From SAR202 cluster bacterium (lineage in GTDB: Bacteria; Chloroflexota; Dehalococcoidia; Lucifugimonadales; UBA826): DNA of 9,846 nt. Below the pieces are notes generated by a model. It searched no databases. It was not told where the DNA came from and was given only the letters and a program-made list of their open reading frames with translations. Both the position numbers and the translations under genes were made by a program. This document shows positions 1 through 6,651 of this stretch, one piece after another. The stretch spans positions 1 through 9,846 of the forward strand of contig VFFY01000163.1 in NCBI GenBank assembly GCA_009392675.1, in the 5' to 3' direction. Numbering within the stretch: position 1 is the first letter of the stretch; each line of letters begins with the position of its first letter.

Positions 1-1061
1 GGAACTGCAGAGGCCCAGTAACTCGATAACCGCACAGTGGCTCCACCAAATCCGACTATGCAGATTAACAACCACATGAGCCATATAAAACCAATACACG
101 GAACTAATTTTTCCTTACTACTGGTCTTTGAAAATATTTTGCCTGGTAAATCATATACAGTTTTCAGCCCACCGAGCACAGCTAGGGGTATAAATGTGAT
201 ACCTAAGAATAGCTGCATTGGCCCGGTCAAAAACCAAAACCAACTAGGGTCATGGGTCGAACCATACTGGAGTCCACCAAATCGATCGAATAGATTCCAT
301 CCAAAAATCATGTCCCATATATTTTCTGAATGCATAACCGCGTCATATTGGGAATCAAATAGCCAAACCAGCGTGGGCCAAACTAGAGCTGTGATGATGA
401 AAATGACGAAGGCAACAGTTGCAGTCTTAAGAAAGCTCCCCCAGGCCTGCCAGCGCAAAATAATCACAAAAACTGCAAGCGCCGGCACAGGAAGTAAGCC
501 TTGCCAGAGCTTCGCCATGAAAGCAATACCAATAACAGCCGAGGCTATGTATATGAATTTAACCTGCTTTTTTTCAACCCCAATAAGTAGCATAAATATC
601 GCCAGTAATATTAGTGCGGTAGTGAGGGGTTCCAAGAAAACACCCCTTGAGAAATTGACGTCAATCGGTGCTATTGCAAGAAATAATCCGCCGGCAAATG
701 CAGTTAAAACTCCGTAGGTTCTTCTTAAAATCAAATACAGTAATACTACGCAAGATGTTCCACACAGCGCCGCCGGTAACCTCAGGGCCAAATTTATCGG
801 ACCAAGAATTTTCAAAAATAGACCCTGTATCCAGAAAAAAAGTGGTGGTTTGTCGGCAATAATAGACCCGTCGATGAAAATGCTTGGAAAAAACCAATTA
901 TGAAGAGATGTACCTGTATTCAAAGAGGTGGCCGAATAAATTCCTAGCCCAGAATACCCGCGATCGAGTCCGTAAAAGCGCAGGGATACCGCCAGAAAGA
1001 TCACTAATAGCACACCCAGAATTTCAATTCTCTGTATCGAGGTGGTTTTTACTGAGAGCAT
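1..1061 (-). CDS. GT39/ArnT-like membrane glycosyltransferase, YkcB-type (C-terminus cut by window edge)
   Basis: An uninterrupted minus-strand reading frame runs from ATG at 1061 to the window start, giving 353 residues without a stop. Membrane segments are visible near residues 12-30, 98-112, 118-133, 146-161, 170-184, 188-203, 212-233, 275-299 and 320-341. The first large loop carries the run HNWFF (54-58) followed by ADKPPLFFWIQ (69-79), which matches the DKPP motif of the PMT_2/GT39 family, in particular YkcB-like proteins with the arrangement WHNFFF...DKPPLGxWVQ. Further family-like blocks are SRGVFLEP (138-145) and MAKLWQGLLPVPAL (182-195). Such enzymes transfer a sugar from a polyprenyl-phosphate donor to a lipid, glycan or protein outside the membrane; the acceptor here is unknown. 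An in-frame stop lies seven codons upstream of the ATG with no other standard start between, and no strong Shine-Dalgarno sequence is seen. The gene diverges from the CoA-transferase operon and is probably unrelated to it. Confidence 0.85.
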   Translation of the reverse strand, partial: MLSVKTTSIQRIEILGVLLVIFLAVSLRFYGLDRGYSGLGIYSATSLNTGTSLHNWFFPSIFIDGSIIADKPPLFFWIQGLFLKILGPINLALRLPAALCGTSCVVLLYLILRRTYGVLTAFAGGLFLAIAPIDVNFSRGVFLEPLTTALILLAIFMLLIGVEKKQVKFIYIASAVIGIAFMAKLWQGLLPVPALAVFVIILRWQAWGSFLKTATVAFVIFIITALVWPTLVWLFDSQYDAVMHSENIWDMIFGWNLFDRFGGLQYGSTHDPSWFWFLTGPMQLFLGITFIPLAVLGGLKTVYDLPGKIFSKTSSKEKLVPCIGFIWLMWLLICIVGFGGATVRLSSYWASAV

Positions 1062-1201
1062 GAAAGGTAAAATACTATTTTATTTAAGGTAATACAACTC
1101 TCGTTTAATAAGACATAGGTCAAGCAATCTTTTTAAGATTTATGTAATATCTGCTGCTATGTGTCCAGTAAACAATCAAACAATAATTTCAGGCTCACAC
1201 C
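1062..1201. promoter_or_regulatory. Divergent intergenic region, likely promoters for both sides
   Basis: These 140 bp separate the divergent glycosyltransferase gene from the seven-gene + strand block, so promoters for both transcripts are expected here. The stretch is AT-rich, with TAATAT at 1145-1150 as a possible plus-strand -10 element and a minus-strand TTGACC (complement of 1118-1123) as a possible -35 element. Neither has a well-spaced partner that I can defend. No convincing inverted repeat or operator was found. The call rests on gene orientation rather than on motif strength. Confidence 0.35.
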
Positions 1202-2377
1202 TTGGCTAAATCAAAGCAACCCTTGCCACTAGCAGGATTAAAGGTAATTGAAGTTGCACAAGGGGTAGCGGGACCTCATTGTGGCCGGATACTTGCCGCT
1301 TTTGGGGCTGATGTTGTCAAAATAGAGCCTCCTTCAGGAGATTGGTCTAGGAGTATAGGGCCTTTTCTCGGGGATAATGAAAATGTCGAATCAAGTGCCA
1401 CATATCAATACAACAATTCCGGTAAAAGGAGCGTTTTGTTGGACTTGTCTGTACCAGAAGGAATTTCAACACTCACAGATCTTGTTTCCGAGGCTGACAT
1501 ATTGATTGAGGACTGGGATATTCCCTCTCGAGCACTAAACGGTATAGAAAAATACAGGTTCACCAAGTTAGATTCTTCGTTGATCGAAATTAGCATAACC
1601 CCCTTTGGGCTTTCCGGACCGTATTCCTATTTCAGTTCGACTCCTATAATCCAATTAGCCCTCGGTGGTTATCTCTATTTGACTGGATTGCCCGGCAAGG
1701 AGCCCTTAATGCTTCCTGGCCATCAACCTGATTATCTCGCGGGTCTAAATGGAAATGGAGCCGTTCAAATAGCCTTATGGGAAAGAGATCAAACAGGAGC
1801 AGGGCAATTTGTCGAGGTCGCCATGATGGAAACATTAGCCACCCTTCACCAATTTACTATGGAAATGGAAACTTACGAAGGGTTTGTAAGAAACAGAAAC
1901 GGTAACCTTTGGCAAAGGGAAAGTGCTTTCGCAAATTACGGGATCACAACAATTGAATGCATCGACGGGCATATTTGCTTCGGAGTATCAACGGAGGATC
2001 AGTGGGAAAGATTATGTATTATGATTGGCAAAGATGAGTTTCTTAAAGATCCCCAATATGCCACTCGTTCTGGGAGACGCTCCGTAGCACCTTATTTGGA
2101 TTCATTACTCAAGGAATGGGTTGGGGAAAGGACAAGGGATGAGGTGATGAGGGAGGCATCGGAAACTTGGGGCCTGCCAACAGCCCCGGTCTTGGCAATA
2201 TCTGAGGTTTTAGAGGACCCTCAATTTCTACATAGAGGTCTATTCACAGAAATCGATCACCCAATATCAGGTAAAGCAAGTTTCCCAACTTTTCCTTTCA
2301 AAACGAACCAGATGATACCCGATGTATCCCGTGCCCCCTTGTTAGGTGAACATACCTCAGAGGTTATAGGTTTTTGA
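1202..2377 (+). CDS. CaiB/BaiF family III CoA-transferase, type A subunit, first copy
   Basis: The product has 391 residues, the usual length for family III CoA-transferases, which move CoA between carboxylic acids through an aspartyl-CoA thioester. The family signature is clear at the N-terminus: LAGLKVIEVAQGVAGP (10-25), FGADVVKIEPP (34-44) and GDWSR (46-50). Asp177 in HQPDYLAG sits 21 residues before TGAGQF (198-203), the spacing expected of the catalytic Asp, and the C-terminus has the typical APLLGEHTSEV block. The usual ENFRPG segment is replaced by EDWDIPSR (103-110), a change shared with its paralogue at 5469-6644. Of the 68 residues 126-193, 52 match that paralogue by hand count. The start is TTG at 1202: in-frame TAA codons at 1169 and 1184 leave no earlier ATG or GTG. 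Only a weak ribosome site is seen. The stop overlaps the next gene's start by 4 bp, so the two are probably co-translated as a heteromeric enzyme. The acid substrate is unknown. Confidence 0.9.
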   Translation: MAKSKQPLPLAGLKVIEVAQGVAGPHCGRILAAFGADVVKIEPPSGDWSRSIGPFLGDNENVESSATYQYNNSGKRSVLLDLSVPEGISTLTDLVSEADILIEDWDIPSRALNGIEKYRFTKLDSSLIEISITPFGLSGPYSYFSSTPIIQLALGGYLYLTGLPGKEPLMLPGHQPDYLAGLNGNGAVQIALWERDQTGAGQFVEVAMMETLATLHQFTMEMETYEGFVRNRNGNLWQRESAFANYGITTIECIDGHICFGVSTEDQWERLCIMIGKDEFLKDPQYATRSGRRSVAPYLDSLLKEWVGERTRDEVMREASETWGLPTAPVLAISEVLEDPQFLHRGLFTEIDHPISGKASFPTFPFKTNQMIPDVSRAPLLGEHTSEVIGF

Positions 2378-3567
2378 GCGCCAAAAACGGAAGCACACAG
2401 GGTAGTCTAGCCGGCCTTAGAGTCCTAGATTTAACCAGGGTCTGGGCGGGACCATTGGCGACTCGTATATATGGGGATTACGGGGCCGATGTTATAAAAA
2501 TTTCCGACCCAAGAGTCCCCTTGATAAGCCCAAACGGCCTTAACTCCAAGCTCAATAGGAACAAGAAAAACATTGGCCTACGTCTTGATAAATCGGATGG
2601 AAGGGAAATATTTTTGGAGCTCACGGCAATATCCGACGTCATCATCGAAAATTTTCGCCCACGGGTAATGCGTAATTTGAATATAACTTACGAAACTTTG
2701 ACCAAAATTAACCCACATATCATCATGTGTTCTATGCCTGGTTTTGGGCTTGAAGGACCATATTCTGAATATCCAGCTTTCGGCACTACGGCTGAAGCCT
2801 TGGCAGGTATACCTGGACTGATAGGTTATGACTCTTCCCTACCTATTTCCACAGGTATCGCGTATGGTGATCCGGTCTCTGGTTTGAATGCGGTGGGAAT
2901 TCTTTTGACGGCTCTTAGACATCGAAATATCACCGGTACGGGCCAATTTATCGATATCGCTTTGGCAGCCAGCCCAGCTTGCAATTTGGGAGAGTTTTTT
3001 GCTGCTAATTCTTCAAATGGATATACCCCGACTATTAATGGAAATAAAAGCGAACATTATTCTCCCCATGGGGCATACCCAACTAGAGGAGAGGATCAAT
3101 GGATAGCCCTTTCTATAACTAATGAAAAAACCTGGAAAACTTTGGCAGAAATCATAAATAACCCAATTTTGAGTTCAGAAGATTATCATATTTTCGAAAA
3201 CCGAAAAAAAGACGAAATATTAATCGATGCTCACATCTCTGATTGGTTTGCCTCTAAAGAGGCTGAAGAGGTCATGTTTCGACTTCAAACTAGAGGAATT
3301 GCAGCCGGTGTAGTTTCAAGTAACAGACAGTTATTATCAGACCCACATTTAAACCAGCGTGAATTTTTCGCCGATATGGATGAACCCCTATTTGGCGTAA
3401 AGCGATATGACGGGCAATCAATTCGAGGTAATTTCATAAATAAATCAGGTTGGAAAACCACAGAAGAGGTAGGTGGAAGCAGTAAAGAGATCTTGATGAA
3501 ATTGCTAGGGTACACTAATGATGATTGTGAAACATTAGGAAAACAAGGCACAATTTTGTTCCAATAA
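2374..3567 (+). CDS. CaiB/BaiF family III CoA-transferase, type B subunit, first copy
   Basis: This 397-residue protein belongs to the same superfamily as the preceding gene but to a different branch. It shows LAGLRVLDLTRVWAGPLATR (12-31), YGADVIKISDP (36-46), the canonical IENFRPRVMRNL (91-102) and MCSMPGFGLEGPYSEYPAFG (118-137). Asp166 in YGDPVSG lies 21 residues before TGTGQF and is the probable acyl-CoA-forming Asp. The C-terminal end lacks the APxLGEH block and instead has VGGSSKEILMKLLGYTNDD, a variant also kept in the paralogue at 6652-7839. Residues 81-140 match that paralogue at 43 of 60 positions without a gap. Translation most likely starts at TTG 2374 inside the TTGA overlap with the upstream stop, with AGAGG at 2359-2363 as a plausible ribosome site. 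Overlap and pairing point to a heterodimer, by analogy with SmtAB (succinyl-CoA:malate) and BbsEF (benzylsuccinate) transferases. This is analogy, not a substrate call. Confidence 0.9.
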   Translation: MSAKNGSTQGSLAGLRVLDLTRVWAGPLATRIYGDYGADVIKISDPRVPLISPNGLNSKLNRNKKNIGLRLDKSDGREIFLELTAISDVIIENFRPRVMRNLNITYETLTKINPHIIMCSMPGFGLEGPYSEYPAFGTTAEALAGIPGLIGYDSSLPISTGIAYGDPVSGLNAVGILLTALRHRNITGTGQFIDIALAASPACNLGEFFAANSSNGYTPTINGNKSEHYSPHGAYPTRGEDQWIALSITNEKTWKTLAEIINNPILSSEDYHIFENRKKDEILIDAHISDWFASKEAEEVMFRLQTRGIAAGVVSSNRQLLSDPHLNQREFFADMDEPLFGVKRYDGQSIRGNFINKSGWKTTEEVGGSSKEILMKLLGYTNDDCETLGKQGTILFQ

Positions 3568-3593
3568 ACTGTCTTAAGCAGGAGAAATTTATA

Positions 3594-3815
3594 ATGGCTG
3601 ACCATCAGGTTAATTCCCCCATGACCGGACAAGTTATCGAAATATCGGTTGAAGTCGGACAATCCGTTGCTGAGGGAGATCTCTTAATTGTTATCGAATC
3701 CATGAAGATGGAAAATGAGATATTTTCTGAAGTAAATGGCACGGTAACTTCCATTGAGGCCGAAGAGGACCGGAACGTTAGTGAGGAAAATTTACTTATG
3801 ACAATTGAAATCTAA
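3594..3815 (+). CDS. Stand-alone biotin carboxyl carrier protein (biotinyl domain only)
   Basis: A 73-residue protein made of one biotinyl/lipoyl fold and nothing else. SPMTGQVIEISVEVGQ (8-23) forms the first half, IESMKMENE (34-42) is the hairpin with the biotinylated Lys38, and SEVNGTVTSIEAEEDRNV (45-62) is the mirror half. The Met-Lys-Met core is kept, while the common EAMKM alanine is serine, as in many carriers from other acyl-CoA carboxylases. It lacks the Pro/Ala-rich linker of AccB and the N-terminal biotin carboxylase of fused alpha chains, so it resembles the roughly 70-residue free carriers such as mycobacterial TB7.3. Its role is to hold carboxybiotin and swing it to the carboxyltransferase encoded 43 bp downstream. 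AGGAGA at 3580-3585, eight bases before ATG, is the strongest ribosome site in the window, which suits a carrier needed in excess. It lies 26 bp after the type B gene. Confidence 0.93.
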   Translation: MADHQVNSPMTGQVIEISVEVGQSVAEGDLLIVIESMKMENEIFSEVNGTVTSIEAEEDRNVSEENLLMTIEI

Positions 3816-3858
3816 CATTAATGACTCAAAACCATATGTGTTTTAACTGGAGAATCCA

Positions 3859-5460
3859 ATGCCAATAGACCCGAATAGAGAAACTTGGAAACCAGGCATG
3901 CCCTGGGAAAGGGCTCTTGAAGACATAGACTACATAACTGCTCTAGGTCAAGAAATGGGGGGTGCCGAAAGGATAGACCGGCAACACACTGGTGGTCGAT
4001 ACACCGTCAGGGAACGAGTCGAAAAAATGTTGGACAAGGGAAGTTTCATAGAGTACGGACCAATGATTGGTGCCGCAGAATATGACGATGATGGCAACTT
4101 AGTCGAGTTTTCTCCGGGTGCTTACGTTATGGGGCTCGGTGAAATAGACGGACGACCTGTTGCGATTGGGGGAGACGATTTCACTATATCGGGTGGCAGT
4201 CCACATAATATCAGGAAGCACCCAACCGATTTCATGCAACCACTCGCCTCACAATACGGCATTCCCTACATCCAACTTGTAGAGGGAGTGGGACATAGTG
4301 CGAAGTCGGACGAAGCCAAAGGGCATATGGGATTGCCAGATGGTGCCCTCTGGTGGAGAGGAATCGAACTCTTAAAAAAAGTACCGGTAGCCGCAGGAAT
4401 TATGGGCTCTGTGGCAGGAGCACCGGCCGCCTTTGCTTTGATGTCTCATTTCACAGTCATGGTGAAAGGACAATCTCAAATTTTCCCTTCCGGTCCACCT
4501 GTTGTCAAAAGGGCAATCGGAGAGGATCTCGACAAAGAAGAGTTGGGTGGCTACAAAATGCATGTCCATGAAAGTGGACAGGTCGATAATGTCGCAGATT
4601 CCGAAGAAGAAGCCTTTGAACAGATCAAACAATTCATTTCTTATCTCCCAAATACCACAAATGACGTTGCTCCAAGAGTTGAAACAGGCGATCCTCCAGA
4701 TCGAAGACCTGAGGAGCTGTTAAACATCATTCCTCCAAATAGAAAGAGATCTTATGATCCTAGGAAATTGATTAAATTGGTTGTCGACAACGGTGATTTT
4801 TTCGAAATGAGGAGACATTGGGCTGGAGCACTCATCACAGGGTTCGCACGATTGGATGGCTATAGTGTTGGGGTAATTGGCAGCGATCCTATGTTCATGG
4901 CAGGTGCAATGGACGGCTGGGCTGCAGAAAAATATGCACATTTTGTAGATCTTTGCGATGCGTTCAACCTCCCTGTCGTTATCTTTTTGGACATGCCAGG
5001 TTTTATGCTTGGTTCCCACTCAGAAAGAAAAGCTACCATGAGGAGGGGGGTGAGAGCTTTAATAGCAAGTGCAGAGGCAGAGGTTCCTAAGATTGAATTT
5101 AATGTTAGAAAAGCCTATGGGGTAGCGGCCGATGCAGCTCATAGTCTTGGGCACCCAAATGGTTTGAATTTGAGGTTTGGATGGCCTGCCGGGGAATGGG
5201 GTGGAATACCGATTGAAGGTGGTGTCGCCGCCGCTTATCGAAGAGAAATAGAAAATGCACCGGACCCAGAGGCCCACAGGTCAATGATAGAGGAGAGATT
5301 ACTGAAACTCCGATCGCCGTTCAGAGCTGCTCATAAGGGTGATGTAGTAGATTTGATAGATCCAAGAGAGACTCGCCGCCTTGCTTGTAGATTTGTGAAA
5401 TTAGCTCAACCTATGTTGGAGAAACTAGCTCAAAAACCTAAGAGAGCTGTCAGGCCTTAG
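3859..5460 (+). CDS. Biotin-dependent acyl-CoA carboxyltransferase (PccB/AccD-like), divergent subfamily
   Basis: The 533-residue product has the two crotonase-like halves of acyl-CoA carboxylase beta chains. GGAERIDRQHTGGRYTVRER (34-53) corresponds to the start signature. The N-terminal acyl-CoA site reads GSVAGAPAAFALMSHF (183-198), where PccB-type proteins have AGG-YSPA-TDF, followed by QIFPSGPPVVKRAIGED (207-223), LGG (229-231) and HESG (237-240). The C-terminal half has LCDAFNLPVVIFLDMPGFMLG (365-385) and RKAYGVAADAAH (417-428) in place of RKAYGGAYDVM. The position of the PccB specificity Asp (Asp422 in Streptomyces) is kept as Asp425, while one glycine of the biotin oxyanion hole is Val422. 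The tail SPFRAAHKGDVVDLIDPRETR is typical. It transfers carboxyl between carboxybiotin on the neighbouring carrier and an acyl-CoA, or the reverse. GGAGAA at 3849-3854 precedes ATG by four bases. No biotin carboxylase or membrane decarboxylase subunit is nearby. The acyl-CoA substrate is not readable. Confidence 0.92.
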   Translation: MPIDPNRETWKPGMPWERALEDIDYITALGQEMGGAERIDRQHTGGRYTVRERVEKMLDKGSFIEYGPMIGAAEYDDDGNLVEFSPGAYVMGLGEIDGRPVAIGGDDFTISGGSPHNIRKHPTDFMQPLASQYGIPYIQLVEGVGHSAKSDEAKGHMGLPDGALWWRGIELLKKVPVAAGIMGSVAGAPAAFALMSHFTVMVKGQSQIFPSGPPVVKRAIGEDLDKEELGGYKMHVHESGQVDNVADSEEEAFEQIKQFISYLPNTTNDVAPRVETGDPPDRRPEELLNIIPPNRKRSYDPRKLIKLVVDNGDFFEMRRHWAGALITGFARLDGYSVGVIGSDPMFMAGAMDGWAAEKYAHFVDLCDAFNLPVVIFLDMPGFMLGSHSERKATMRRGVRALIASAEAEVPKIEFNVRKAYGVAADAAHSLGHPNGLNLRFGWPAGEWGGIPIEGGVAAAYRREIENAPDPEAHRSMIEERLLKLRSPFRAAHKGDVVDLIDPRETRRLACRFVKLAQPMLEKLAQKPKRAVRP

Positions 5461-5468
5461 GTCAAAAT

Positions 5469-6644
5469 ATGTCCTCTGAGTATTTTGCAGACGATCTGCC
5501 ACTAAATGGAATAAAGGTTGTGGAAACAGCACAGGGCGTTTCCGGCCCGTATGCTGCAAAGCTGTTGGCTTCCTTAGGTGCTGAAGTTATCAAAGTAGAG
5601 TTACCAGGGGGAGATTGGAGTAGAAAGACTCCCCCCTTCTTGTCTGAAACTAATCATACAGAATCCAGTGCACTGTATCTTTACAACAACACAGGAAAAA
5701 AAAGTGTGGTCCTTGACTGGAGAAATTCAGAAGGTCTTAATGATCTGGAAAATCTGATTAAATCAGCGGATGTATTTATTGAAGACTGGGATATATCGGC
5801 CAGAACTGAATGGAAATTAAGCCCTGAATTTTTCATAGAGAATAATCCTCAATTAATTGAACTTTCTATAACTCCATTTGGTTTATCCGGCCCTTACAGC
5901 ACCTACAAATCCACTCCGTTGATACAACTAGCGCTTGGAGGCATACTCAACCTGATTGGAAACCCGGAACAAGAGCCATTAATGTTGCCAGGGCACCAAC
6001 CGGATTATCTGACCGGAATTAACGGGAGTAACGCTGTACAAATTGCCTTATGGGACAGGGACTTTTTTGGGGAGTCAGGTAAGTTCTTGGAATTGACCAT
6101 GCTGGAAACTCTGGCCAATCTACATCAAGCTCCTCTTGATATGGATGGAGGTATCAGGCGAAGAAGCGGACATCGACAATCCCCCCTTTCATCTAACGGC
6201 TTTCCGCCAGGGGTATGTACAGTTTCTGCGAAAGACGGATACATGACCTTCGGGGGAGGAAGCCCTGCAATTTGGGAACAGCTTTGTCTAATGCTTGGTC
6301 GATTAGACTTGTTCGAAAATGAGACTTTCAGCAATGTTTTTGAGAATCCTGAATCAGGTCTGATAGTCGACCATATCATGGAAAACTGGATGGCAGATAA
6401 GACAAGAGAGGAAGTGTTTAAGGAAGCATCCTCTGTCTGGATGCTGCCAGTGTCCCCGGTAAAGAAAATAAATGAAATCCTCGAAGATAAACAATACGCC
6501 AGCAGACATGCTTTCCAAAAAATTATTCACCCGGTTGCAGGAGAAGCAACTTATCCGTCTCCAACTTTTACTGCTAATGGAGAAAAACTAAAGGTTTCGA
6601 GATCTCCTATGCTCGGAGAACACACAAAGGAATATCTTTGGTAA
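5469..6644 (+). CDS. CaiB/BaiF family III CoA-transferase, type A subunit, second copy
   Basis: Also 391 residues, and a paralogue of the protein at 1202-2377. Shared features are LNGIKVVETAQGVSGP (12-27), ELPGGDWSR (44-52), YLYNNTGKKSVVLDW (70-84), the unusual EDWDISAR (105-112) in place of ENFRPG, SITPFGLSGPYS (133-144) and LMLPGHQPDYLTG (171-183) with probable catalytic Asp179. Here the TG-GQ loop has one extra residue and reads GESGKF (201-206). The C-terminus ends in SPMLGEHTKEYLW. DNA identity to the first copy is clearly eroded at synonymous sites, so the duplication is old. The middle part (residues 215-260) is the most diverged: the first copy has METYEGFVRNRNGNLWQRES and this one a GGIRRRSGHRQSPL segment, which may alter the acid substrate. 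ATG at 5469 lies 8 bp after the carboxyltransferase stop with only AGG at 5459-5461 as a ribosome site, so translation is probably coupled. Confidence 0.9.
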   Translation: MSSEYFADDLPLNGIKVVETAQGVSGPYAAKLLASLGAEVIKVELPGGDWSRKTPPFLSETNHTESSALYLYNNTGKKSVVLDWRNSEGLNDLENLIKSADVFIEDWDISARTEWKLSPEFFIENNPQLIELSITPFGLSGPYSTYKSTPLIQLALGGILNLIGNPEQEPLMLPGHQPDYLTGINGSNAVQIALWDRDFFGESGKFLELTMLETLANLHQAPLDMDGGIRRRSGHRQSPLSSNGFPPGVCTVSAKDGYMTFGGGSPAIWEQLCLMLGRLDLFENETFSNVFENPESGLIVDHIMENWMADKTREEVFKEASSVWMLPVSPVKKINEILEDKQYASRHAFQKIIHPVAGEATYPSPTFTANGEKLKVSRSPMLGEHTKEYLW

Positions 6645-6651
6645 ATATCAT

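Noticed and set aside
37..717. 226-residue plus-strand open frame opposite the glycosyltransferase
   Set aside because: It lies antisense to a minus-strand frame with clear GT39 motifs and many membrane segments; its own translation has no recognisable domain.
661..897. 78-residue minus-strand open frame
   Set aside because: It is in another frame within the glycosyltransferase gene, which continues unbroken through this stretch; nothing suggests a real frameshift.
3285..3662. 125-residue minus-strand open frame across the type B gene end and the carrier start
   Set aside because: It overlaps two well-supported + strand genes and shows no motif of its own.
4353..5277. Several 72-99 residue frames on both strands inside the carboxyltransferase gene
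   Set aside because: All are out-of-frame shadows of a continuous 533-residue coding region with conserved motifs on both sides of each.
3594..5460. Sodium-pumping methylmalonyl-CoA or oxaloacetate decarboxylase
   Set aside because: No multi-membrane beta subunit or small gamma/delta subunit lies in the operon, so this cannot be supported, although the biotin carrier and carboxyltransferase alone would be compatible.
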